A stretch of DNA of 58,543 bases from Streptococcus oralis (GTDB lineage Bacteria > Bacillota > Bacilli > Lactobacillales > Streptococcaceae): contig NZ_JUOS01000027.1 of the NCBI RefSeq assembly GCF_001075875.1, positions 1 through 58,543 on the forward strand, given 5' to 3'. A program made the translations under genes and the position numbers. Positions 7,710 to 16,388 of the stretch are shown here, piece by piece. Each line of letters begins with the position of its first letter. Within the stretch, counting starts at the first letter, position 1. A model generated the notes under the pieces. The model did not search any database. It was given only the letters and a program-made list of their open reading frames with translations, and had not been told where the DNA came from.

Positions 7710-8751
7710 AAGTATGGCAAAAAAGATAATCGGAATGTTTTTAGGCTTTGTTCTTGTGACAGTACTTGGTGTGGGAGCTTATGCCTATACGATCTACCAA
7801 CAGAGTACACAGACTTTGGCTAAAACCTATAAAAAAATCGGTGAAGAAACCAAGGTCATTGAAGCGACCGAACCTCTGACGATTTTGCTTATGGGCGTGG
7901 ACACAGGGAATGTTGAACGTACAGATCCATGGGCTGGTAATAGTGATTCAATGATCTTGGTCACAGTGAATCCTAAAACTAAGAAGACAGTCATGATGAG
8001 TTTAGAGCGAGATATTCTCACACAAATCCAGCAGCCAGATGGTAGTGTAATAGAGGCTAAACTCAATGCCGCCTATGCCAATGGTGGAGCAGAGTTGTCT
8101 ATTTCAACGATTCAAAAAATGATGAATATCCATATCGACCGCTATGTGATGGTCAATATGCATGGACTTCAAAGAATGGTTGATGCTGTGGGTGGTATTA
8201 CAGTGAACAACACTCTAGGTTTCCCAATCTCTATCCAAGATCAGGAACCATTTAACACGATTTCTATCGGTGTTGGCGAACAGAAGCTAAATGGTGAAGA
8301 AGCCCTTGTTTATTCACGTATGCGTTATCAGGATCCAGAAGGAGACTATGGTCGTCAAAAACGTCAGCGTGAAGTGATTCAAAAAGTTGTCGAGAAGATT
8401 CTTAGTTTGAATAGTGTGAGTCACTATCAAGAGATTCTGAAGGCTCTTAGCGATAATATGCAGACAAATATCGAAATTACAACGACAACGATTCCTCAGT
8501 TGATGGGTTATCAAGATTCATTTAAAAATATTGAGTCTCAACAATTGCGTGGAGAAGATGCAATGCTTCAAGGGACATCTTACCAAATCGTGACATCTGA
8601 GCATATGTTAGAGATGCAAAATCTTTTACGCCGTTCGCTCGGGCAACCAGAGGTTACGAATTTGGAGACTAATGTAGTCTTGTATGAGAATCTTTATGGT
8701 CAGGGTCAGTTGCCTCAATCTACTAGTGTTGCAGTAGAAGAATTAGAATAA
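7702..8751 (+). CDS. LytR-CpsA-Psr (LCP) family cell-wall polymer ligase
   Basis: This 349-residue protein has one N-terminal membrane anchor (about residues 10-30), with the catalytic domain outside. LLMGVDTGN, DSMILVTVNPKTKKTVMMSLERDI and YVMVNMHGLQRMVDAVGGI are LCP motifs. The conserved arginines lie in the SLERD and SRMRYQDPEGDYGRQKRQREV segments. LCP enzymes transfer teichoic acid or capsule from undecaprenyl phosphate to peptidoglycan. In pneumococcus the gene before cinA is called lytR or psr. A second ATG 12 bases downstream is a possible start. Confidence 0.9.
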   Translation: MNKSMAKKIIGMFLGFVLVTVLGVGAYAYTIYQQSTQTLAKTYKKIGEETKVIEATEPLTILLMGVDTGNVERTDPWAGNSDSMILVTVNPKTKKTVMMSLERDILTQIQQPDGSVIEAKLNAAYANGGAELSISTIQKMMNIHIDRYVMVNMHGLQRMVDAVGGITVNNTLGFPISIQDQEPFNTISIGVGEQKLNGEEALVYSRMRYQDPEGDYGRQKRQREVIQKVVEKILSLNSVSHYQEILKALSDNMQTNIEITTTTIPQLMGYQDSFKNIESQQLRGEDAMLQGTSYQIVTSEHMLEMQNLLRRSLGQPEVTNLETNVVLYENLYGQGQLPQSTSVAVEELE

Positions 8752-8769
8752 TAGGAAACTATTCATCAA

Positions 8770-8796
8770 ATCGTAGGAATTATCCTGCGATTTTTT
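8770..8796 (+). terminator. Terminator between LCP gene and cinA
   Basis: ATCGTAGGA and TCCTGCGAT pair around a short loop and run into TTTTT. This separates the tsaE operon from competence-induced cinA. Confidence 0.8.
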
Positions 8797-8804
8797 CAAA
8801 GAAA

Positions 8805-8812
8805 TCCGAATA
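8805..8812 (+). promoter_or_regulatory. Cin-box (ComX/SigX promoter) of cinA-recA
   Basis: TCCGAATA lies 18 bases before the cinA ATG and matches the streptococcal com-box TACGAATA at 7 of 8 positions. A T-rich stretch lies about 14 bp upstream, as in known SigX promoters. It is the expected late-competence promoter of cinA-recA. Confidence 0.75.
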
Positions 8813-8830
8813 GGTAAGTAGGAGGAAAAA

Positions 8831-10099
8831 ATGAAAGCAGAAATTATAGCTGTGGGAACAGAGATTTTGACAGGTCAGATTGTCAATACCAATGCGCAAT
8901 TCTTGTCTGAAAAGTTGGCTGAAATCGGTGTAGATGTCTATTTTCAGACGGCTGTAGGAGATAACGAGGCTCGTCTCTTATCCTTGTTAGAAATTGCTCA
9001 GAATCGCAGTAGTCTAGTTATTTTAACAGGTGGCTTGGGGCCAACGGAAGATGATTTGACTAAGCAAACTTTAGCCCAATTTTTGGGACGTGACTTGACT
9101 TTTGACCCTCAGGCTCAGGCTAAGCTGGATGACTTTTTTGCTCACCGACCAGACTATGCTCGAACTCCAAATAATGAACGCCAGGCTCAAATTGTTCAAG
9201 GTTCAACTCCATTACCAAACGAAACAGGGCTAGCAGTAGGTGGCATGATTGAAGTGGCTGGGGTAACATACGTCGTTCTACCAGGACCTCCAAGTGAATT
9301 GAAACCTATGGTCTTAAATGAGCTGCTTCCGAGATTGACAACGGGCTCTAAACTCTATTCACGTGTGTTGCGTTTCTTTGGGATTGGTGAGAGTCAGTTA
9401 GTGACCATTCTATCAGATTTAATTGACCAGCAGACAGATCCAACCTTGGCACCTTATGCTAAAACTGGGGAAGTGACCCTTCGCTTATCGACCAAGGCTA
9501 AGAGTCAAGAAGAAGCGGATCGTGTTCTAGATGCTCTAGAACAAAAAATCCTTGAAAGAGAAACCTTTGAGGGTGTTTCACTTCGAGAAGTTTGCTATGG
9601 CTATGGGGAAGAAACCAGCTTGGCTAGCCTGGTGCTAGAAGAGTTGAAAAAGCAAAAGAAAACCATCACTGCAGCAGAAAGCTTGACTGCAGGTCTTTTT
9701 CAAGCTACTTTGGCAGATTTTTCAGGTGTATCTGCTATTTTTAAAGGTGGTTTTGTGACTTATAGCCTTGAAGAAAAAGCAAAAATGCTTGATATTCCAC
9801 AGGCTGAATTGGAAAAATATGGAGTTGTATCGGCTTTTACTGCTGAAAAAATGGCTGAACAGGCGCGCATCAAAACCCAGTCAGATTTTGGAATTAGTTT
9901 GACAGGAGTGGCTGGACCAGACAGCCTAGAAGGACATCCAGCAGGTACAGTCTTTATCGCTTTGGCACAAGCTTCGGGTACAGAAGTTATCCAGGCCAAT
10001 ATCGCAGGTAGAAGTCGTGGAGATGTGCGAGAAATTGCAGTCCTACATGCCTTTAACCTAGTTCGCAAAGCTTTATTAAGTGCTGGAGATTTGTTATAA
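8831..10099 (+). CDS. cinA: Competence/damage-inducible protein CinA
   Basis: This 422-residue cytoplasmic protein has two domains. The N-terminal MoCF-like domain starts with [21 protein letters not shown], with [13 protein letters not shown] and [11 protein letters not shown]. The C-terminal CinA/PncC domain contains [18 protein letters not shown] and SLTGVAGPD. The family includes nicotinamide mononucleotide deamidase and ADP-ribose pyrophosphatase activities. In transforming streptococci CinA is competence-induced and helps place RecA at the membrane. It is 41 bp upstream of recA. Start: AGTAGGAGG before the ATG. Confidence 0.95.
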   Translation: MKAEIIAVGTEILTGQIVNTNAQFLSEKLAEIGVDVYFQTAVGDNEARLLSLLEIAQNRSSLVILTGGLGPTEDDLTKQTLAQFLGRDLTFDPQAQAKLDDFFAHRPDYARTPNNERQAQIVQGSTPLPNETGLAVGGMIEVAGVTYVVLPGPPSELKPMVLNELLPRLTTGSKLYSRVLRFFGIGESQLVTILSDLIDQQTDPTLAPYAKTGEVTLRLSTKAKSQEEADRVLDALEQKILERETFEGVSLREVCYGYGEETSLASLVLEELKKQKKTITAAESLTAGLFQATLADFSGVSAIFKGGFVTYSLEEKAKMLDIPQAELEKYGVVSAFTAEKMAEQARIKTQSDFGISLTGVAGPDSLEGHPAGTVFIALAQASGTEVIQANIAGRSRGDVREIAVLHAFNLVRKALLSAGDLL

Positions 10100-10140
10100 T
10101 AGAAGAAGGTCTTAGGACTATTAGAATATAGGAGAACAAA

Positions 10141-11295
10141 ATGGCGAAAAAACCAACAAAAAAATTAGACGAAATTGGCAAAAAATTTGGTGCTGATCGT
10201 GAAAAAGCCCTAAACGATGCCCTTAAATTGATTGAAAAAGACTTCGGTAAGGGATCAATCATGCGCTTGGGTGAACGTGCAGAGCAAAAAGTCCAAGTGA
10301 TGAGTTCAGGATCTTTGGCTCTGGATATTGCTCTTGGATCAGGTGGTTATCCAAAGGGACGTATCATTGAAATCTACGGACCAGAGTCATCAGGTAAGAC
10401 AACAGTAGCCCTTCATGCGGTAGCGCAAGCCCAAAAAGAAGGCGGAATTGCTGCCTTTATCGATGCAGAGCACGCTCTTGATCCAGCCTATGCAGCAGCG
10501 CTTGGAGTTAATATCGATGAATTGCTCTTGTCACAACCAGACTCAGGGGAGCAAGGTCTTGAAATTGCTGGGAAATTGATTGACTCAGGTGCGGTTGACC
10601 TTGTTGTTATCGACTCAGTTGCAGCTCTTGTGCCTCGTGCGGAAATCGATGGGGATATCGGAGATAGCCACGTTGGTCTTCAAGCTCGTATGATGAGCCA
10701 GGCTATGCGTAAACTCGGGGCTTCTATTAACAAGACAAAGACAATTGCTATCTTCATCAACCAATTGCGTGAAAAAGTAGGGGTTATGTTTGGTAATCCA
10801 GAAACAACTCCTGGTGGACGTGCCCTTAAATTTTACGCTTCTGTCCGTTTGGATGTTCGTGGAAGCACACAAATCAAGGGAACTGGTGACCAAAAAGATA
10901 CGAGCGTAGGTAAGGAAACCAAGATTAAGGTTGTTAAAAACAAGGTGGCTCCACCATTTAAAGAAGCCTTTGTTGAAATCATGTATGGTGAAGGGATTTC
11001 AAGAACTGGTGAGCTTTTGAAGATTGCAAGTGATCTTGACATCATCAAGAAAGCAGGAGCATGGTACTCTTATAAAGACGAAAAAATCGGACAAGGTTCT
11101 GAAAATGCTAAGAAATACTTGGCGGATCACCCAGAAATCTTTGATGAAATTGACCACCAAGTTCGTGTCAAGTTTGGCTTGATTGAAGATGATGCAGTGG
11201 CCGATGAAAAAGTTGCACCTGTGGAATCAGAAGTAGCTAATCAAGAAGTGACTCTTGACCTTGGCGATGATCTTGAAATCGAAATTGAAGATTAG
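10141..11295 (+). CDS. recA: Recombinase RecA
   Basis: This 384-residue strand-exchange protein has Walker [10 protein letters not shown] at residues 80-88. Walker B is LVVIDSV, with loops L1 and L2 and [28 protein letters not shown]. The C-terminal tail is strongly acidic and ends IEIED. It serves DNA repair and, with cinA and the cin-box, natural transformation. A separate weak promoter may lie in the 41-bp gap, but none is clear. A terminator follows directly; the dinF and lytA that follow recA in pneumococcus are absent here. Confidence 0.97.
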   Translation: MAKKPTKKLDEIGKKFGADREKALNDALKLIEKDFGKGSIMRLGERAEQKVQVMSSGSLALDIALGSGGYPKGRIIEIYGPESSGKTTVALHAVAQAQKEGGIAAFIDAEHALDPAYAAALGVNIDELLLSQPDSGEQGLEIAGKLIDSGAVDLVVIDSVAALVPRAEIDGDIGDSHVGLQARMMSQAMRKLGASINKTKTIAIFINQLREKVGVMFGNPETTPGGRALKFYASVRLDVRGSTQIKGTGDQKDTSVGKETKIKVVKNKVAPPFKEAFVEIMYGEGISRTGELLKIASDLDIIKKAGAWYSYKDEKIGQGSENAKKYLADHPEIFDEIDHQVRVKFGLIEDDAVADEKVAPVESEVANQEVTLDLGDDLEIEIED

Positions 11296-11300
11296 AAAGT

Positions 11301-11328
11301 AAAAGTGGTGGAGGAATCCCCACTTTTT
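11301..11328 (+). terminator. Terminator of cinA-recA
   Basis: AAAGTGG and CCACTTT flank GGAGGAATC-like bases and are followed by T residues. Confidence 0.8.
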
Positions 11329-11344
11329 CTGTTATCGTGGGCTA

Positions 11345-11446
11345 ATACTCAATGAAAATCAAAGAGCAAACTAGGAAGCGATCCGCAGGCTGTACTTGAG
11401 TACGACAAGGCGAAGCTGACGTGGTTTGAATTTGATTTTCAGTATA
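11345..11446 (+). repeat. Complete BOX-like element (boxA-boxC form)
   Basis: This 102-bp element starts TACTCAATGAAAATCAAAG, has GTACTTGAGTAC in the centre, and ends GACGTGGTTTGAA plus TTGATTTTCAGTATA. The outer arms are loosely complementary, so an RNA copy would fold into a long hairpin. It lacks the boxB module. It is the best reference for the partial copies at both window ends and inside the valS T-box. Confidence 0.8.
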
Positions 11447-11515
11447 AAGAACTGAAACAATGAGAGCTTAAGAATTGCTAAAACTAGCATCTTCGGATAA
11501 AAAGTAGAAAGACTA

Positions 11516-11544
11516 TTGAAAAAGATTTGATTTGATGATAAAAT
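11516..11544 (+). promoter_or_regulatory. Promoter of PspC-domain gene
   Basis: TTGAAA (11516-11521) and TAAAAT (11539-11544) have 17-bp spacing, with extended TGA. Confidence 0.75.
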
Positions 11545-11578
11545 AAATTAAAAGAAAAATTAGTATAAGGAGATTATT

Positions 11579-11773
11579 ATGGAAAAACGTTTAGTTCGTA
11601 ATGTTCAAGATAAAAAAATTGCTGGTGTTTGTGCAGGTCTTGCTGACTACTTAGATATGGACCAAACATTGGTTCGTGCTATTTGGATTCTCTTCACATT
11701 GCTAGGTGGATCAGGAATTCTTGCTTACCTCATTCTTTGGCTCATCATGCCAGAGGCTGGAACAGAAGCGTAA
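11579..11773 (+). CDS. PspC domain protein
   Basis: This 64-residue membrane protein is one PspC domain. A short cytoplasmic segment has RNVQDKKIAGVCAGLADYLDMDQTLVRAIWI, then one or two hydrophobic stretches (FTLLGGSGILAYLILWLIMPEA). PspC homologues join envelope-stress responses, in Gram-positives often with LiaR-type systems. It is monocistronic, with its own promoter, AGGAG Shine-Dalgarno and terminator. Its role here is not shown by context. Confidence 0.9.
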   Translation: MEKRLVRNVQDKKIAGVCAGLADYLDMDQTLVRAIWILFTLLGGSGILAYLILWLIMPEAGTEA

Positions 11774-11803
11774 ACTTAGTGCATCTTTATAATATAAATC
11801 ATG

Positions 11804-11838
11804 ATAAGGCTGAGACAAAATTGTTTCAGCCTTATTTA
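11804..11838 (+). terminator. Terminator of PspC gene
   Basis: ATAAGGCTGA and TCAGCCTTAT pair around ACAAAATTG-like loop bases; the T run is short. Confidence 0.75.
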
Positions 11839-11885
11839 TTATGAGCTAGGGATAGTTTTTTCCAAATTTTCATCTTCTTTGGGAA

Positions 11886-11914
11886 AAATAAAAAATCACC
11901 TGCAACAGGTGATT
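11886..11914 (-). terminator. Terminator of minus-strand GNAT gene
   Basis: On the minus strand, AATCACCTG and CAGGTGATT pair around TTG, then TTTTTTATTTTT. Confidence 0.8.
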
Positions 11915-11974
11915 GCATATCGGTTATAGAGAAAATTACAAATCTTTAATGGAGATTCAAGGTTGCAATCTAGA

Positions 11975-12529
11975 TTAGTGTTCACTAAAACGTCGGTATT
12001 CGATGCGAAAGTCGAAGTAATTCTCTTCTTGCAATTTTTGAAAGATATTCCGATAGGCTTCTTCATCAAAATGGTCACCGCGATAGAGAATTTCAAAGCT
12101 CATACCCTCGTATTCTAAAAGAGCGTTGGCAGTTTTAAAACCATTTTGTAGGTAGAAGTCCATGCGAGCTTTTCGTTGTTCGAGGTTATCACAATCTTCG
12201 TCCAAACGCTCCACTTCAAGAATCATGGTACGTTGGTAAAAATCAATGAGTTTTTCAATGATTTCTCTCCCGTAGCCATGACTACGGAGATGGGGCATAA
12301 TGGCAAAGAAGCTAATGTAGAAAGCTTTTTGGTTGGAAATGGCAAAAGCGAAGCCGACAAATTCTTCCTCGTTATAGAAAGCGAAAAAGTGAGCATCATC
12401 TCTATCCTGGTAACTTAAAAATTCTTCCAAAGGGACCCGTTCTTCTTCAGGAAAGGCTTCCTTGTTTAATTGGTCAACTTTCTCAAGGTCTGGGAATACA
12501 TCTGTAATTAACTGGCTGGTTAAGCTCAT
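11975..12529 (-). CDS. GNAT family N-acetyltransferase
   Basis: This 184-residue acetyltransferase has ISFFAIMPHLRSHGYGREIIEKLIDF, which supplies the acetyl-CoA pyrophosphate loop, and KARMDFYLQNGFKTA, the conserved C-terminal motif. The N-terminal part LNKEAFPEEERVPLEEFL resembles poorly studied Firmicute GNATs. The substrate is unknown. It is monocistronic, convergent to the PspC gene and divergent from the MATE gene, with AAGGAGG upstream of its ATG. Confidence 0.85.
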   Translation of the reverse strand: MSLTSQLITDVFPDLEKVDQLNKEAFPEEERVPLEEFLSYQDRDDAHFFAFYNEEEFVGFAFAISNQKAFYISFFAIMPHLRSHGYGREIIEKLIDFYQRTMILEVERLDEDCDNLEQRKARMDFYLQNGFKTANALLEYEGMSFEILYRGDHFDEEAYRNIFQKLQEENYFDFRIEYRRFSEH

Positions 12530-12602
12530 ACATAGCCTCCTTTTCTGTCACGATTATACCAGATTGTTTGTATCTAGGCAACGCTTTCTTATCCAAGCTC
12601 CC

Positions 12603-12631
12603 TTGTTCCCCTACTGGAAAGCTGATATAAT
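12603..12631 (+). promoter_or_regulatory. Promoter of MATE exporter gene, next to its start codon
   Basis: TTGTTC (12603-12608) and TATAAT (12626-12631) have 17-bp spacing. Six bases separate the -10 from the ATG at 12638, the same layout as tsaE. Confidence 0.75.
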
Positions 12632-12637
12632 AGCCTT

Positions 12638-14008
12638 ATGAATAAAAAATCAACGGTGAACCTGATTCATGGTCCCATCCTTCCCGCGCTAATTAGTTTT
12701 GCATTACCGATTCTACTGTCCAATATCTTTCAGCAACTTTACAATACAGCTGATATCTTGATTGTTGGGCGTTTTTTAGGGCAAGATTCCTTGGCGGCAG
12801 TCGGAGCAACGACAGCCATTTTTGATTTGATTATCGGCTTTGCCCTCGGTGTTGGAAATGGGATGGGTGTTGTTATTGCACGTCTCTACGGCGCTCGTAA
12901 TTTTGAAAAGATTAAGGAAGCTGTCGCAGCAACTTGGATTTTAGGGATTATCTTGAGTGTGCTTGTCATGTTGATGGGCTTTTTTGGTCTTTATCCACTC
13001 TTACAGTACCTAGAAACACCTGCAGAAATTCTCCCTCAGTCCTATGAATATATCTCCATGATTGTTAGCTGTGTGGGAGTGAGCTTTGCTTATAATCTTT
13101 TTGCAGGTTTGCTACGCTCTGTTGGTGATAGTCTTGCTGCGCTTGGTTTTCTTATTTTCTCAGCCATCGTTAATGTCATTCTGGATTTGTATTTTATTAC
13201 ACAATTGCAGTTAGGTGTTCAATCTGCTGGTCTTGCAACCATTATCTCCCAGGGTTTGTCAGCTATCCTTTGTTATTTCTATATCCGAAAGAGTGTTCCA
13301 GAGCTCCTTCCTAGGTTGAAGGATTTTAAATGGAATAAGGCCCTCTATGTCGATCTCTTAGAGCAGGGGCTAGCCATGGGCTTGATGGGTTCAATCGTCT
13401 CTGTCGGAAGTGTTATTTTGCAATCCTCTGTCAATAGTTTTGGAGCAGTCATTATCAGTGCTCAGACAGCAGCACGCCGAATCATGGCCTTTGCCTTATT
13501 GCCAATGACGGCTATCTCAGCATCGATGACGACTTTTATCTCTCAAAACTTTGGTGCAAAACGTCCAGATCGCATTGTCCACGGTCTTCGACTAGGGAGT
13601 TATATCAGTATGGCTTGGGCAAGCTTTGCTTGTGTATTCCTATTTTTTGCAAGTCCTAGCCTAGTTTCTTTCCTGGCAAGTTCGACAGACGGTTACTTGA
13701 TTGAAAATGGGGCTTTGTACCTACGCATCAGTTCTGTATTCTATCCGTTTTTGAGTCTTTTATTGATCTATAGAAATAGCTTGCAGGGTCTCGGTCAAAA
13801 ATTCTTGCCACTTGTATCAAGCTTTATCGAGTTTTTTGGTAAAATTATTTTCGTGGCTTGGATTATTCCTTGGACAGGTTATACAGGTGTGATTCTATGT
13901 GAGCCCCTTCTCTGGCTAGTTATGACTGCCCAACTTTACTTCTCACTTTCCAAACATCCATGGATCAAAGAAGGCAAAAAACTCTTGGCTACTGGCGGGA
14001 AATCCTAG
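12638..14008 (+). CDS. MATE family multidrug efflux transporter
   Basis: This 456-residue membrane protein has about 12 transmembrane helices in two repeated MatE domains. The N-terminus has FALPILLSNIFQQLYNTADILIVGRFLG, as in NorM/MepA-type transporters; the second half repeats the pattern with SAQTAARRIMAFALLPMTAISASMTTFISQNFGA. MATE proteins export cationic drugs by Na+ or H+ exchange. The start at 12638 fits family N-termini, yet there is no Shine-Dalgarno and the -10 box is six bases away, so translation is probably leaderless. It is not the recA-linked dinF. Confidence 0.9.
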   Translation: MNKKSTVNLIHGPILPALISFALPILLSNIFQQLYNTADILIVGRFLGQDSLAAVGATTAIFDLIIGFALGVGNGMGVVIARLYGARNFEKIKEAVAATWILGIILSVLVMLMGFFGLYPLLQYLETPAEILPQSYEYISMIVSCVGVSFAYNLFAGLLRSVGDSLAALGFLIFSAIVNVILDLYFITQLQLGVQSAGLATIISQGLSAILCYFYIRKSVPELLPRLKDFKWNKALYVDLLEQGLAMGLMGSIVSVGSVILQSSVNSFGAVIISAQTAARRIMAFALLPMTAISASMTTFISQNFGAKRPDRIVHGLRLGSYISMAWASFACVFLFFASPSLVSFLASSTDGYLIENGALYLRISSVFYPFLSLLLIYRNSLQGLGQKFLPLVSSFIEFFGKIIFVAWIIPWTGYTGVILCEPLLWLVMTAQLYFSLSKHPWIKEGKKLLATGGKS

Positions 14009-14061
14009 CTTAATTTACAAAAGAAAAATCCATTTCCTCTAGTGAAAATCGGATAGACTTG

Positions 14062-14070
14062 TGTTATAAT
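14062..14070 (+). promoter_or_regulatory. Extended -10 promoter of yebC
   Basis: TGTTATAAT is present; the -35 is weak. It lies 35 bp upstream of the yebC ATG. Confidence 0.6.
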
Positions 14071-14105
14071 AAGAAAGATTAAAATGTGAAAAAAGGAGAT
14101 TCCTA

Positions 14106-14822
14106 ATGGGACGTAAATGGGCCAATATCGTAGCTAAGAAAACGGCTAAAGATGGAGCTAACTCTAAAGTATATGCAAAATTTGGTGTAGAAATCTATGT
14201 AGCAGCTAAAAAAGGTGAGCCAGATCCAGAACTAAACACTGCTTTGAAATTCGTTATCGACCGTGCTAAACAAGCGCAAGTGCCAAAACACGTTATTGAT
14301 AAGGCAATTGATAAAGCAAAAGGAAACACAGACGAAACCTTTACAGAAGGACGTTACGAAGGATTTGGGCCGAATGGTTCAATGTTGATCGTTGATACCT
14401 TGACTTCAAACGTTAACCGTACAGCTGCCAACGTGCGTGCTGCTTTTGGTAAAAACGGTGGGAACATGGGAGCTTCAGGTTCTGTATCTTACCTCTTTGA
14501 CAACAAAGGTGTTATCGTCTTTGCAGGTGAAGATGCTGATGCTATCTTTGAACTCTTGCTTGAAGCAGATGTTGATGTAGATGATGTAGAAGCAGAAGAA
14601 GGAACAATCACTGTCTACACTGCACCAACTGACCTTCACAAGGCTATCGTTGCTTTGCGTGAATCTGGTATTGAAGAATTCCAAGTAACTGAATTGGAAA
14701 TGATTCCTCAATCAGAAGTTGAGTTGTCAGGTGAAGATTTGGAAACATTTGAAAAACTCTATGGAGTCCTTGAAGACGACGAAGACGTACAAAAAATCTA
14801 CACAAACGTAGATGGATTCTAA
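14106..14822 (+). CDS. yebC: YebC/PmpR family protein
   Basis: This 238-residue cytoplasmic protein has the TACO1/YebC fold. The N-terminus [21 protein letters not shown] is the short Firmicute form of the usual GHSKWxNI start. [40 protein letters not shown] is the hallmark segment. YebC proteins act as transcription regulators and have also been linked to relief of ribosome stalling. AAGGAG lies 7 bases upstream, and a strong terminator follows. Confidence 0.93.
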   Translation: MGRKWANIVAKKTAKDGANSKVYAKFGVEIYVAAKKGEPDPELNTALKFVIDRAKQAQVPKHVIDKAIDKAKGNTDETFTEGRYEGFGPNGSMLIVDTLTSNVNRTAANVRAAFGKNGGNMGASGSVSYLFDNKGVIVFAGEDADAIFELLLEADVDVDDVEAEEGTITVYTAPTDLHKAIVALRESGIEEFQVTELEMIPQSEVELSGEDLETFEKLYGVLEDDEDVQKIYTNVDGF

Positions 14823-14832
14823 GAATAAAAAT

Positions 14833-14870
14833 AACCCCTTTGAAAATTCAGTGTTTTCAAGGGGTTTGTT
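14833..14870 (+). terminator. Terminator of yebC
   Basis: AACCCCTTTGAAAA and TTTTCAAGGGGTTT form a long perfect stem followed by GTTT. Confidence 0.85.
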
Positions 14871-15044
14871 TATCCTGTGATGACAAAAGGGGCAGGAAAG
14901 AGACAAAAATTTCTTTTGCTCAAAACGTTATTAGTAATCTATAATTGTCCATAATCCAATGGATTGTGGAAATATCCTGGTGCTGGGGTTTAGAAATCGA
15001 GACTTGGTCTACCGATTGCTATTCCCGGCACCTTTTTAGTTATG

Positions 15045-15719
15045 TTAAACTTTCACTCCAGAATCAGATTGTTCTTTTCGGTCCAGTCCGACAGCAAATT
15101 TACGGATTAGAAGAAACTGGCCATTTTCCTGCTTAACAAACGTGAGCACAACTGTCTTAGGGTCTGAACTGATGGAGAGATAGGTGATTCTTTTTATTTC
15201 ATAGTCTCCCATAACTGAATCTGTTTCTGAATCTGGGATTCCGTGTTTCCTGATAATATCTTTGTAGTTGCTGCCACCTTTCCCGCTATCAGAAGTATCA
15301 CCTTCTACCAAGGCATCGAACTGTTCCTGACTCCAAGTGAAGAATTCAGTATCCTCCTCGTCATCCCCCTCGTCTGTACTACTATCAGGAAGTTCACCAT
15401 AATCCTCAGTATCAGTTGAAGAAGTGATGTTTCTATAGGGGTGACTAAAGGTTCTGGCGAAATCAGTAAAGATATTAGTAGATAGAACTTGAGTTATTAA
15501 AACAAGGACAATGGAAATAAGACCTAAGGTTGTTCCGATGATAGCCAATGTTTTACGGTTTCTGATATTGATGGCAATACCAAAAACTCCTAAAATCAAA
15601 GTGGTAATGGCAAGGAAAAATGATAGGATGTTGACGATAGGTATCCAAGAACCAAGAAGCGCCAGGGCTCCAAAGATGATGGCAAGAATTCCTAAGATTT
15701 TCTGTTCTTTTTGTTTCAT
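15045..15719 (-). CDS. DUF4190-like membrane protein
   Basis: This is a 224-residue protein. The N-terminal third holds two or three hydrophobic segments, ILGILAIIFGALALLGSWIPIVNILSFFLAITTLILGVFGIA and LAIIGTTLGLISIVLVLI, as in DUF4190. Then comes an acidic Ser/Asp-rich linker with about ten Asp/Glu around TDEGDDEEDTEF, and an outer domain of about 100 residues with Lys-rich strands. The start at 15719 is preferred over one 15 bases upstream, because neither has a strong Shine-Dalgarno but MKQKEQK fits related proteins. The function is unknown. Confidence 0.7.
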   Translation of the reverse strand: MKQKEQKILGILAIIFGALALLGSWIPIVNILSFFLAITTLILGVFGIAINIRNRKTLAIIGTTLGLISIVLVLITQVLSTNIFTDFARTFSHPYRNITSSTDTEDYGELPDSSTDEGDDEEDTEFFTWSQEQFDALVEGDTSDSGKGGSNYKDIIRKHGIPDSETDSVMGDYEIKRITYLSISSDPKTVVLTFVKQENGQFLLIRKFAVGLDRKEQSDSGVKV

Positions 15720-15838
15720 GTGTGAATTTCTCATTTCTAGTAAACTGGATTCGTATCTTTGTGAGATAGTGTTTATTATAGATAAAATAAGAGCTTATGT
15801 CAATTTCTGCTTAGATAGTTCTCAAGGAAACTTTTTTC

Positions 15839-15866
15839 TTGACATCCTATTTGAAAGTGATAAAAT
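15839..15866 (+). promoter_or_regulatory. Promoter of marR-ABC operon
   Basis: TTGACA (15839-15844) and extended -10 TGATAAAAT ending at 15866 have 16-bp spacing. This is a near-consensus promoter, in keeping with control by repression. Confidence 0.8.
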
Positions 15867-15904
15867 AGTTCTCATGAAAACCAATTGGTTCTCGTGAGAA
15901 CTAT
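15865..15904 (+). promoter_or_regulatory. 40-bp palindromic operator of MarR regulator
   Basis: ATAGTTCTCATGAAAACC is mirrored by GGTTCTCGTGAGAACTAT around AATT. It starts at the -10 box and covers the transcription start. An extra half-site ATAGTTCTCA lies at 15815-15824, before the -35. The inferred binder is the MarR protein encoded downstream. Confidence 0.8.
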
Positions 15905-15926
15905 TTATGTGTAAAAAGGAGCAATC

Positions 15927-16388
15927 ATGGATAAGCCGATGTTGGTCTTTAAACGTTTTGGTCACCAGTTACATCTGATGGTACAAAAGGAAGCCAAGCG
16001 TTGTGGTATTGAATTTATGGGTGGTCCGCAAGGGCAGGTCATTCGTTTTTTAGATCGTCGTGAGCATGAACAAGAATTAACACTCATCAAGGATATTGAA
16101 CAAGAATTCAATATTACCAAGTCAGTTGCTAGTAATTTGGTCAAGCGTATGGTGCAAAATGGTTTGGTAGAGTTGGAGGTGAGTCCAAGTGATAAACGGG
16201 CGAAATTTGTTCAGTTGACCGAAAAATCACGCTCTCAGATGAAACAAATCAAATCATTCTTTGATCGAATGAACCGTAGTTTGCTTGATGGCATTTCCGA
16301 AGAGAATCTCGCTATTTTTGAAGAAGTCATGGGCCAACTACAAGCAAATGTAGAGAAAATAGGAGGTAAGAATGAAGAAACTCGCTAA
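15927..16388 (+). CDS. MarR family transcriptional regulator
   Basis: This 153-residue winged-helix repressor has a recognition-helix region IEQEFNITKSVASNLVKRMVQNGLVEL. The wing follows with SPSDKRAKFVQLTEKS, containing the conserved D-x-R. N- and C-terminal helices form the dimer interface. It overlaps the following ABC gene by 17 bp and has a large palindrome over its promoter, so it is most likely an autorepressor that controls the exporter in response to a small ligand. Confidence 0.92.
   Translation: MDKPMLVFKRFGHQLHLMVQKEAKRCGIEFMGGPQGQVIRFLDRREHEQELTLIKDIEQEFNITKSVASNLVKRMVQNGLVELEVSPSDKRAKFVQLTEKSRSQMKQIKSFFDRMNRSLLDGISEENLAIFEEVMGQLQANVEKIGGKNEETR

Noticed and set aside
14945..15136. 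63-residue reading frame after yebC
   Set aside because: No Shine-Dalgarno, no family features, and it runs into the opposite DUF4190 gene.
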